NCBI RefSeq assembly: GCF_020422885.1
Contig: NZ_CP084622.1
Span: forward strand, 2,995,001 to 3,059,000
Direction: 5' to 3'
Origin: Mesobacillus sp. S13
GTDB taxonomy: Bacteria; Bacillota; Bacilli; Bacillales; Cytobacillaceae
DNA: 64,000 nucleotides
Of the stretch, positions 45,018-52,499 are shown one piece after another. Under the pieces are notes generated by a model that did not search any database, was not told where the DNA came from, and saw nothing but the letters and a program-made list of their open reading frames with translations. Both the position numbers and the translations under genes were made by a program. Within the stretch, counting starts at the first letter, position 1. Each line of letters opens with the position of its first letter.

Positions 45018-45225
45018 AGCGTTCACCTCGTTATCACTATTTTACCGAATAAACGTTCGTTGCAAAAGATAAAAGTTCATTTAAATAAACTGCTATTTTT
45101 TGGTATACAAACTGCCTGATCATTTTTTATTAACTATCCAATTGTCCATAAAGCAATGAGTGGTGTCATTTAATACAGCCATTTGCTAAAATAGAGGGGA
45201 CAAACCGCTGATAGAGGTGTTTCTT

Positions 45226-45918
45226 TTGGATAAGAATGAGGTAAGAAGTGTCCTGTCCAAGTTTTCTTTGTTCAGGGACCTTGATGATTATGAACTTGAT
45301 AAAATAGTAGATATATCAATCTCGCGGGAATGGAAGAAAAACAGCCATATTTTCATGCAGGGTGATCCACTTGAAAATGTGTATTTCATCCATGAAGGAA
45401 AGGTCAAAATATATAAAAGTGACGCAAATGGCCGGGAGCAGATTGTCGCCATCCTGAAGAAAGGTGAAATGTTCCCGCATGTCGGTTTTTTCAGGAAAGG
45501 AGGTTATCCAGGATTTTCCGAGGTTTTGGAGCAGGCAAGCCTTGTCGTTGTTCCGATTTCACAATTCGAGAAAGTCCTTGTAGATAATCCCCACTTAAGC
45601 ATCAAGGTATTCAAGGTCCTTGGTGAAAAAATTGTTGACCTTCAGGAAAGACTTGAAGCACAAATACTGAACAACACCTATGAACAGATTATAAAACTTT
45701 TGATTAGATTAGGTGAGCTTCATGGTAAAAAGCAGGAGGATGGCAAGGTTCTGTTGAAAGTTGATTTCACCAATAAAGATCTCGCCAATATGATTGGAAC
45801 TACCAGGGAAACGGTAAGCAGGACGTTAACTAAGATGAAAAAAGATGAACTAATCCTTACCGATTCAAACGGGAACATGATTTTGGACACGGATGTTTTG
45901 ATGGATGAGCTTGTTTAG
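45226..45918 (+). CDS. Crp/Fnr family regulator, paralog 2
   Basis: At 230 residues this is a paralog of the regulator at 34518, sharing FMQGDPL, GEMFPH.GFFRKG.YP, VLGEKI.DLQ.RLE.QIL and the recognition helix TTRETVSRT. It has no cysteine at all, so it has no Fe-S cluster. The Arg-Glu-x-x-x-Arg helix predicts TGTGA half-sites. A GTG at 45217 overlaps AGAGGTG; TTG 45226 is the likely start. It is convergent with hcp, whose promoter has the best-matching site in the window. Confidence 0.9.
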   Translation: MDKNEVRSVLSKFSLFRDLDDYELDKIVDISISREWKKNSHIFMQGDPLENVYFIHEGKVKIYKSDANGREQIVAILKKGEMFPHVGFFRKGGYPGFSEVLEQASLVVVPISQFEKVLVDNPHLSIKVFKVLGEKIVDLQERLEAQILNNTYEQIIKLLIRLGELHGKKQEDGKVLLKVDFTNKDLANMIGTTRETVSRTLTKMKKDELILTDSNGNMILDTDVLMDELV

Positions 45919-45960
45919 TTTTCTTCATTGATTACAGTCATCCTCAAAGCAAACATAATT

Positions 45961-45987
45961 AAACGCCCGGAGCCAGCTCCGGGCGTT
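45961..45987. terminator. Bidirectional terminator crp paralog 2 / hcp
   Basis: AACGCCCGGAGC pairs with GCTCCGGGCGTT around CA, a very stable stem between convergent genes. Confidence 0.85.
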
Positions 45988-45995
45988 CAACTTTA

Positions 45996-47297
45996 TTATT
46001 TAGTTTTGCTTAATCCCATCATTGTTTCCATATCCTCTTGTGCAGTAGTGATCAGCTTCAGATTGAATGTTTCCTGAAGCACTTCCATCACTCCATCAGA
46101 AATGAATTCTGGCGGCTTTGGTCCAATGCGGATATCCTGGATTCCCATACTGAATAACCCAAGCAGGATAGCAACAGCTTTTTGCTCGAACCATGATAGT
46201 ACGATGCTGACAGGCAGTTCGTTAACGTCACATTCAAACGCATCAGCAAGCGCCTTCGCGATTTTTACAGTGGATACAGAGTTATTGCACTGACCAAGAT
46301 CAAGGTATCTCGGGATATTTGTTCCTGGAACTACACCATAATCAACATCATTGAAACGGAATTTCCCGCATGAAGTTGTCAGGATAACAGCTTCAGGAGG
46401 CAGAGATGTTGCAAGCTCACGGTAATATTCTCCACCTTTACCTGGTGCGTCACAGCCCGCAATGACGAAGAAGCGCTTGATCTTACCAGCTTTAACAGCT
46501 TCAATAACCTCTGGCGCCAGGCCGATCACTGTCTCATGGTGGAATCCTGTCACCAATGTCTCTTCTGATTCCATATTAGCTTCAGGAAGCTCCAATGCTC
46601 TTTCAATCAGCATGGAGAAATCGTCATTTTCAATTTTTCTTACATTTTCAAGGCCTGCGACTTCATATGTAAACATACGGTCTGCATATGAGCCTTTGAT
46701 TGGCATAACACAGTTTGTCGTAGCCAAGATCGCTCCTGGGAACTTTTCAAACAGGCGGCGCTGGTCAAACCAGGCTTTTCCGATATTCCCCTTAAGATGA
46801 GGATACTTCTTCAATGCTGGATAGCCATGGGCCGGGAGCATTTCGGAGTGAGTATAGATGTTGATTCCTTTACCTTCTGTTTGTTTAAGCAATTCTTCCA
46901 GCGCGAACAGGTTATGTCCAGTAACGACGATTGCCTTCCCTTCAATCTTATTCTGGCTGACCTTCACAGGCTGCGGAATTCCAAGGCGGCTGGTGTGTGC
47001 CTCATCAAGCATTTCCATCACACGTACAGCTGACTGGCCAACCTTCATTGCCATATCGATATGTTCTTGAACATTAAAGTTTGAGTTGGTTAAAGTCATA
47101 TATAATGCTTCATGGGTTGTAGCGTCAACAAATGGATCTGTGAAGCCAAGCTGGTTCGCATGGGTTCTATATGCTGCGATTCCCTTCAAAGCAAAAATCA
47201 TTGTGTCCTGAAGACTTGCGATTGTTTCATCTTTTCCGCACACACCAACAACTTTACATCCTCCTGTTGGCGTTTGTTCACATTGGTAACAAAACAT
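45996..47297 (-). CDS. hcp: Hybrid cluster protein / hydroxylamine reductase
   Basis: This cytosolic Fe-S protein reduces NO or hydroxylamine. The N-terminal cluster motif is C3-x2-C6-x7-C14-x5-C20 (FCYQCEQTPTGGCKVVGVCG). Hybrid-cluster ligands lie in TGHNLFALEE, TTNCVMP, AGCDAPGKGG, TTSCGKFRF and DLGQCNNS. At 433 residues it is about 110 shorter than class I/II Hcp, matching class III, which lacks the second helical domain. Its promoter has a perfect TGTGA-N6-TCACA site. Confidence 0.94.
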   Translation of the reverse strand: MFCYQCEQTPTGGCKVVGVCGKDETIASLQDTMIFALKGIAAYRTHANQLGFTDPFVDATTHEALYMTLTNSNFNVQEHIDMAMKVGQSAVRVMEMLDEAHTSRLGIPQPVKVSQNKIEGKAIVVTGHNLFALEELLKQTEGKGINIYTHSEMLPAHGYPALKKYPHLKGNIGKAWFDQRRLFEKFPGAILATTNCVMPIKGSYADRMFTYEVAGLENVRKIENDDFSMLIERALELPEANMESEETLVTGFHHETVIGLAPEVIEAVKAGKIKRFFVIAGCDAPGKGGEYYRELATSLPPEAVILTTSCGKFRFNDVDYGVVPGTNIPRYLDLGQCNNSVSTVKIAKALADAFECDVNELPVSIVLSWFEQKAVAILLGLFSMGIQDIRIGPKPPEFISDGVMEVLQETFNLKLITTAQEDMETMMGLSKTK

Positions 47298-47333
47298 ATG
47301 TGTATTCCCCTCTTCTGCGTTATTTACTTTTAC

Positions 47334-47376
47334 AGCATACAGAGGATGAAAATCTGGTTATGTGACCTAAATCACA
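47334..47376 (-). promoter_or_regulatory. Crp/Fnr-type site and promoter of hcp
   Basis: TGTGACCTAAATCACA at 47361-47376 (centre 47368.5) has perfect half-sites. On the minus strand TATGCT (47339-47334) begins 29.5 bp from the centre, the same offset and hexamer as norB. Confidence 0.72.
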
Positions 47377-47511
47377 CTAAAGGCATTTTTCACAAAGTGT
47401 TCAAAAAACTAAGGCGATACAATGAAGCTATAAAATCACATAACATTGAACAGGGACATTCCTCTCTCCATATCCTATTATAAGAATTTCTGCAGAGGAG
47501 GATGTTCATCG

Positions 47512-47988
47512 ATGGCAACCAACCATCCTGACCGCCCAAAAAGACATGAAGCCCTTGAACACTGGTTCAAATCTATGAATCAACTGATGCAAGAGAAGCC
47601 AGTTAAAGGCATATTGCAAAGCATTGATGATTTTTTCAGACAGCCCTTTCCACATTCCCCTTTCAATGTAGCACTAAATGAAACTGAAAAAGAGTATATT
47701 GTGAAAGCGGAATTGCCAGGAGTAAAGAGAGACCAAATCTCTATTAATATTATCAATAACTCCCTGACAATATTGGTCAACCAAACTGACGTCACTTCAG
47801 AGATCAATGATATCGCCAAAACAGAAAGGCACATGGCATCGACACGGCAGTTAAGCAGGACGATTCCCTTTTCTGTCCCTGTCAATGAAAGAAAGACCCG
47901 AGCATCCTATCGTGACGGACTGCTTGAAGTCAAGGTCGCGAAAAAGCAAGGCAAGAAGATTGATATATTGCCAGAACATGATGGATGA
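47512..47988 (+). CDS. Small heat shock protein (Hsp20)
   Basis: This 158-residue protein has an alpha-crystallin domain from about residue 60: FNVALNETEKEYIVKAELPG, then the closing RTIPFSVPVNERKTRASYRDGLLEV without the usual GVL but with DGLLEVKVAKK. It is an ATP-independent chaperone. The ATG at 47512 follows GAGGAGGATG. An inverted repeat and a terminator follow. Confidence 0.88.
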   Translation: MATNHPDRPKRHEALEHWFKSMNQLMQEKPVKGILQSIDDFFRQPFPHSPFNVALNETEKEYIVKAELPGVKRDQISINIINNSLTILVNQTDVTSEINDIAKTERHMASTRQLSRTIPFSVPVNERKTRASYRDGLLEVKVAKKQGKKIDILPEHDG

Positions 47989-48008
47989 GATGATAAAAAT
48001 CTATTATC

Positions 48009-48046
48009 GTACCCTTATAGCTGACGAAGACCTTGCATAAGGGTAC
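48009..48046. repeat. Perfect 10-bp inverted repeat 3' of hsp20
   Basis: GTACCCTTAT (48009-48018) and ATAAGGGTAC (48037-48046) are exactly complementary with 18 bp between. No T-run follows, so it is not itself an obvious terminator; a true terminator starts 8 bp later. Confidence 0.6.
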
Positions 48047-48053
48047 CATCAAA

Positions 48054-48091
48054 AAACAAGCAGGCTAATTAAATGGCCTGCTTGTTTTTTA
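48054..48091 (+). terminator. hsp20 terminator
   Basis: AAACAAGCAGGC pairs with GCCTGCTTGTTT, followed by TTTT. Confidence 0.88.
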
Positions 48092-48150
48092 TTCCAATAG
48101 CTTTTAATCTCCTCATAACATTTCGAGAATTGAGAAAACCTCCATCTCAC

Positions 48151-48729
48151 CTAAACCTTGAACATCCCGCCAAGGCCTTTGACGAGCGAAGAGACCTGGG
48201 TCACTGCATTCATCATCTGACCGGCCGTATCCACCATTTTGTTGACGTCCAGGTTGCCATCCTGGCTTTTAAACGAGTTCATGATCGATTGCAGACCAGA
48301 TGACTGCTTCGGCATGAACGCATATTGAGGATATGGATTGAAATTCTGATAATCTGCTTGAGGGTTATAATATCCATAAATAGGGTCACCCTCAGGCTCT
48401 AGCGGATTTTGGAAAAGCATTTTTGAATAGTCATTTTTATTCCCAGCCATTGGATTAACTTGGTTCCAATAGGAATTTCCCTGCTGCATATAGGGATTCA
48501 TCGGACTGCCCTGCCCCATATACGGATTCACCGGGTTCTCCTGCTGCATATATTGGTTTTGCCAGTTTCCTGGCATCGAATTCCAATATGAAGGATTATA
48601 TTGTTGAGGGAGCGGTTGCTGCCGGTTCATATCTTGATGATTTCCGTATATAAAATTCGGATCAAGGTATTGTTGATTTTCCCACCATTGTGGATGATAG
48701 GCATTCGTCTTATTTCTGCGGCCAAACAT
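48151..48729 (-). CDS. yppG: YppG-like protein
   Basis: This 192-residue protein is rich in Asn, Gln, Tyr, Met and Pro (repeats such as NPYMQQGN, NPYMGQGS), resembling spore-coat or surface proteins, with a C-terminal helical tail VDTAGQMMNAVTQVSSLVKG. ATG 48729 has GGAGGAGG 9 nt upstream, and earlier ATGs abut that site. Gene order (yppG-yppF-yppE-yppD-sspM-yppC) matches B. subtilis. Function unknown. Confidence 0.82.
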   Translation of the reverse strand: MFGRRNKTNAYHPQWWENQQYLDPNFIYGNHQDMNRQQPLPQQYNPSYWNSMPGNWQNQYMQQENPVNPYMGQGSPMNPYMQQGNSYWNQVNPMAGNKNDYSKMLFQNPLEPEGDPIYGYYNPQADYQNFNPYPQYAFMPKQSSGLQSIMNSFKSQDGNLDVNKMVDTAGQMMNAVTQVSSLVKGLGGMFKV

Positions 48730-48920
48730 GGCGAACATCCTCCTCCGGGTTTTCATTACGATATTATATGTTATGGCCGCCCAGTTGGTGATAAGGCTGG
48801 AAGGTACTTCCGATTTTGTCTAATGGTGAAATATGTTGTCGGAAGTTTCAATTTTTGAAAAATAAAAGCCAATTGTATTTTCATGATACGATTATTTCAA
48901 ATGATGGAGGAGGATGAAAG

Positions 48921-49118
48921 ATGAACGTTCACGAACTGAAAAATCTATTTGCCGAGACAAAAGCATATACTCCGGAACATGTAAATGAATTGCTTGATTT
49001 CACTAAAAAATCGTATATTCAAAATGACATTACCATTTTAGAATACCGGAACCTGGTTCGTGAACTGGAATTGCAAGGTGCCGTCATCCCTGAAGAAGAG
49101 AAAGAAATATCCATATAA
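48921..49118 (+). CDS. yppF: YppF-like protein
   Basis: This 65-residue helical, acidic protein (MNVHELKNLFAETKAYTPE...) has no Cys or membrane segment. The ATG at 48921 follows GGAGGAGG. It occupies the yppF position between yppG and yppE and has its own terminator. Function unknown. Confidence 0.82.
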   Translation: MNVHELKNLFAETKAYTPEHVNELLDFTKKSYIQNDITILEYRNLVRELELQGAVIPEEEKEISI

Positions 49119-49126
49119 ACATGTTG

Positions 49127-49176
49127 AAGAGGGTGTCCCAAAAGATATAAACTTTAGGACACCCTCTTTGTTTTTA
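49127..49176 (+). terminator. yppF terminator
   Basis: AAGAGGGTGTCC pairs with GGACACCCTCTT around an 18-nt loop, then TTTGTTTTT. Confidence 0.85.
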
Positions 49177-49182
49177 GGATAG

Positions 49183-49445
49183 TTTGTTAAATGGTCCGTT
49201 GATTTCCGTTCCAGGCGCTTCGCTTTCCGCTGGAAGAATATGAAAAAGACCAACTGCCGTCTTTTTCATAAGCAATTCTTCCTTGGGGCCGGCGCTGAGC
49301 CTCCTCATCGCTTTGCTCTTGCGGGGTCTCACCTGGCCAGCTGACGCCGCAGGACATTGATTGAGCTGCCACGAACCTGCCCACGCACGATGGAGATGCG
49401 TTAGCATTTTTGGAGGAGTCTTCGCACCTTCCACTCCAATCAACT
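49183..49445. repeat. Large imperfect palindromic repeat with a nested hairpin
   Basis: The element runs from GTTGATTTCCGTTCCAGGCG to CTTCCACTCCAATCAACTC; the ends are inverted relatives of each other (TTGATT ... AATCAA). This long GC-rich type is familiar from Bacillus-group intergenic regions. Inside, GGAAGAAT ... AAAAAGAC and GTCTTTTT ... AATTCTTCC (49230-49288) form a separate nested palindrome that looks inserted. No gene is supported here. Confidence 0.75.
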
Positions 49446-49525
49446 CAGGTTTTAATACTAACTTTAATCAAAGATGAATTTTTTCTTCTCCTTTTTAATG
49501 TCACCACACCTAGCCTACTCTTCTT

Positions 49526-49921
49526 TTATCTTTCGCTGCCATGCTTACTGTCAGCTTGTTCGATGGCAAGGATCATACTTTTTAGAATGTATTCGACTGA
49601 CTGCACCTGGTCAAGGAATCTTTTTTTGCTTGTTTCAGGGAAAAAAGCCTGCACAGAGATGACCTCCAAATAGTCAGCGGCCGTTTCGATTTGATTGGCG
49701 TGTAGGTTTTTCGGTCTATTAATCTTTACCCATTGCACAGCTGATTGTCTCCAGGCATCTGTCGCCGTTTTCACCTCATCAGCAAATGGCTTTACTTCAG
49801 TATGAAAGTCGCCTCTGACTCCCTCTTCCTTGGAATGGTGAAATCTTTTAAAAGCAGTGTCCATATTCTCCAGCAGCTTTCTGGACAATGCGAGAATGTT
49901 ATTTTCCAGTTCCACGTTCAT
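49526..49921 (-). CDS. yppE: YppE-like protein (DUF1798)
   Basis: This 131-residue four-helix protein of the YppE family has no catalytic motif. The text KPFADEVKTATDAWRQSAV and the helix ILKSMILAIEQAD are visible. The ATG at 49921 is chosen over the adjacent GTG 49924. The ribosome site is weak (AAGAAAG). Function unknown. Confidence 0.82.
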   Translation of the reverse strand: MNVELENNILALSRKLLENMDTAFKRFHHSKEEGVRGDFHTEVKPFADEVKTATDAWRQSAVQWVKINRPKNLHANQIETAADYLEVISVQAFFPETSKKRFLDQVQSVEYILKSMILAIEQADSKHGSER

Positions 49922-50036
49922 CACACTTTCTTCATTTCTATTTTATTTACCTTTGCCTATCCATATTTTTCATCATTCAAAGAAAAAAGCAGCCTTCTGT
50001 AAAAAGCTACTTAACGTTGTCTTATTCTATTATATA

Positions 50037-50291
50037 TTAAAAACTCATTTCAAGTTTTAAAGACAGCTGTTCAGACTTTGCCTGTAAGGCAGGGTTCATT
50101 GACTCAGGCAGTTTCCCTTCCATTCTCTCTAAAAGAATGCTGGTTTCTGCTAATTGCATGGAATGTGTTCCATACATTGTTTTTCGGATTTCCGTCAAAC
50201 AATGATGCAGGTTCATATCTGTCACTTCAAGACTATGGGCCATATCCGTCAACATCCCTAAAATCTCTTCCTTTTCAATTCCTGGTCTCAC
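50037..50291 (-). CDS. yppD: YppD-like hypothetical protein
   Basis: This 84-residue helical protein (MRPGIEKEEILGMLTDMAHS...) has no recognisable motif. The start is GTG at 50291 with AAGGAGAG 8 nt upstream. The symbol rests on position between yppE and sspM rather than on sequence. Confidence 0.6.
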   Translation of the reverse strand: MRPGIEKEEILGMLTDMAHSLEVTDMNLHHCLTEIRKTMYGTHSMQLAETSILLERMEGKLPESMNPALQAKSEQLSLKLEMSF

Positions 50292-50547
50292 CGGACATCT
50301 CTCCTTACTATAGTAACTTTATGGGCTGGCAGAAACATTTAGCTGCACGTCAAAGAATCTAATCTACGGAAATATAACAACTCTACTTGTAAATTCTACT
50401 CATCGCTGAAACCTCCTTCAACGATGACAAAACTAGAAGAGATTCGCCAAACAAAGTGCTTTTCAGCAACAATGATTACAGCCTTCGACATCCAATTACC
50501 GAATGAAAAACGAGCAAATGAACAAACTAATCTCGGGAGGTGTTCAC

Positions 50548-50655
50548 ATGAATAAAAAACAACAGAAAACTGCACAGCAGCCGGGTAAAACCACCGAGAA
50601 GAAAACAGGATATGGCGACAAAAAGCTTGAAGGACCAAACCGTCCAGCAGAATGA
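50548..50655 (+). CDS. sspM: Small acid-soluble spore protein M
   Basis: This 35-residue, Lys/Gln-rich protein ends GDKKLEGPNRPAE, the SspM signature. It is a minor SASP expected under forespore control. The ATG at 50548 follows GGGAGGTG. It lies between yppD and yppC as in B. subtilis. Confidence 0.85.
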   Translation: MNKKQQKTAQQPGKTTEKKTGYGDKKLEGPNRPAE

Positions 50656-50703
50656 ACCAATATGCACAATCGACTTCAAGGGCTAGGAACTGGATTAATG
50701 AAC

Positions 50704-50733
50704 AAAAAAGCAAGGAGATCCCTTGCTTTTTTG
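50704..50733. terminator. Bidirectional terminator sspM/yppC
   Basis: AAAAAAGCAAGG pairs with CCTTGCTTTTTT around AGATC. Confidence 0.88.
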
Positions 50734-50739
50734 TTTGCT

Positions 50740-51732
50740 TCAGTCACTGGTGAATAACTCCTTCATTGAAATCAAGGCATGCAGTTGTTTCTGTTTTTGT
50801 TTGTACCACCGTGTCAGATGAACAGGATGCCTGTGGTTAAGTTCGTGACTGAACCACTTCTTTCGTAATCCCCTCTCTTTATACCAGTCACCTTGCTTAT
50901 GGAAATGATGCTGGATGATAGGATAGGTGCAGCGAAGGAATGGAGTGTCTCTTTTTTTTCGACTAGAAAAGTACTTTTCATAATCATGTCTTGAAGCAGT
51001 ATGTTCCGTTTGAATCGCAAATTCTAAAAACAATGGATAGTATCGCTGGTCAAATAATATAGAAGCAAGCCGTTTTCCAAGATTGATTCTTTTACTGACA
51101 GATTTGAATCCATTCACACTTGCCCCGTATAGTTCTCCGTGGCACGTCGGGAAAAGAACCGTACTGAAATGCAGATGGTCTTCAAAGGAAAACATCATGG
51201 TATTGAATACTCTTTTTTTGTATACATGATGCTTAATGACAGGATTATGAATTACGTTTTGTTCATTAATGATCAAAGCTGTCATAAGCCTCTTCTTATC
51301 TCCGTACTTCCAAAATACCAGCCATTCCTTTTCCATGAAGGTTGAAACATCCAGGAATTTCAGCAAGTGAAACATTGGTGAGCTTTTTTTCGTCGAATAA
51401 GAGTATAAAAGGAGCTGAGAATAGGCATCTCGGAAAATCAGCCAGTTCGCCCTTTCATATGTGAGGAACAACCGCTTCCGGATTGGAGGATCCAGAAACT
51501 TCGGGAACCAGTCCCCCTCCAGGTCGCACATATTATAACCGCCATTCCTAGAAACCATACTGGCGAGGAACGACCAGATCATTTCTGGATATTCCAGATA
51601 GAAGTCAAGATAGGCACTTGTTCTTGAGATATTATCAAGATTCTTTTCTTCTGTTTGCAGCCTGATTTTATCTATGACCTCGACTTCGTGGTCACACAGA
51701 TGATGAAATTGAGGATTTTGGGTTATTGACAC
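50740..51732 (-). CDS. yppC: YppC-like protein (DUF2515)
   Basis: This 330-residue basic protein is rich in His, Phe and Tyr and has no signal peptide. Features such as MVSRNGGYNMCDLEGDWF near 59-76 and the many aromatic-basic stretches fit the DUF2515 family. Start GTG 51732. It is divergent from recU with about 110 bp between. Function unknown. Confidence 0.85.
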   Translation of the reverse strand: MSITQNPQFHHLCDHEVEVIDKIRLQTEEKNLDNISRTSAYLDFYLEYPEMIWSFLASMVSRNGGYNMCDLEGDWFPKFLDPPIRKRLFLTYERANWLIFRDAYSQLLLYSYSTKKSSPMFHLLKFLDVSTFMEKEWLVFWKYGDKKRLMTALIINEQNVIHNPVIKHHVYKKRVFNTMMFSFEDHLHFSTVLFPTCHGELYGASVNGFKSVSKRINLGKRLASILFDQRYYPLFLEFAIQTEHTASRHDYEKYFSSRKKRDTPFLRCTYPIIQHHFHKQGDWYKERGLRKKWFSHELNHRHPVHLTRWYKQKQKQLHALISMKELFTSD

Positions 51733-51849
51733 ACCTTTTCTCTTCCTTTTCTATAGGTTCTTTATAGGGTGAATTGAAATGAGGCTTTTTATTCAACCAA
51801 AGTCCTTTGATATTTGGTATGATATAGAGTAGTCTGCGAGGTGGTTAGC

Positions 51850-52467
51850 TTGATATTCAATTATCCAAATGGGAAAAAATATACTCCAAACACTAATAAA
51901 GAGCCGGCAAAGAAGGCCCGGATGCAGAAAAACGCAGCCTACAGCAATAGAGGGATGACATTAGAGGAGGACCTGAATGAAACGAACTCCTACTATCTTG
52001 ATCGTGGCATAGCCGTAATCCATAAAAAACCGACACCCGTCCAAATCGTTAATGTGGATTATCCGCGCAGGAGTGCAGCTGTTATAAAAGAGGCATACTT
52101 TAAACAAGCTTCTACTACAGACTATAATGGGGTTTACAGGGGGAAGTACATTGATTTTGAAGCCAAAGAGACAAAGTTTTCAACATCATTTCCTTTGAAA
52201 AACTTTCACGAACATCAGATCGTCCATATGAAAGGCGTGCTAGAGCAAGGAGGCATATGTTTTGTGATCCTCCGCTTCTCGACAGAAGAAGAGATTTACC
52301 TCCTTGAAGCCAGCCATTTGCTTAGTTTTTGGGAAAGGATGATCACTGGCGGCAGGAAGTCAATCACAAAGGAAGAGGTCGTCGAATCGGGCCACCAGAT
52401 TCCTCTTGGACTTCATCCAAGGATTGACTATATAAAAGTTATCGATTATCTTTATAAACTTAGTTAG
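51850..52467 (+). CDS. recU: Holliday junction resolvase RecU
   Basis: RecU cleaves Holliday junctions and helps RecA. The protein has 205 residues. The nuclease core [15 protein letters not shown] (with Asp and Glu-x-Lys) lies near 93-107, preceded by [20 protein letters not shown] at 51841 lies in the GAGGTGG ribosome site; TTG 51850 is the likely start ([11 protein letters not shown]). ponA begins about 30 bp later, the conserved recU-ponA operon. Confidence 0.95.
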   Translation: MIFNYPNGKKYTPNTNKEPAKKARMQKNAAYSNRGMTLEEDLNETNSYYLDRGIAVIHKKPTPVQIVNVDYPRRSAAVIKEAYFKQASTTDYNGVYRGKYIDFEAKETKFSTSFPLKNFHEHQIVHMKGVLEQGGICFVILRFSTEEEIYLLEASHLLSFWERMITGGRKSITKEEVVESGHQIPLGLHPRIDYIKVIDYLYKLS

Positions 52468-52499
52468 TTTTTTTATTGCGAGAAAGGAATGAACTATAT

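Noticed and set aside
48601..48858. Plus-strand frame over the yppG start
   Set aside because: No ribosome site, and it is antisense to yppG.
49174..49443. Minus-strand frames inside the 49.2-49.4 kb repeat
   Set aside because: They are made by the GC-rich intergenic repeat element, with no ribosome site and no protein-like composition.
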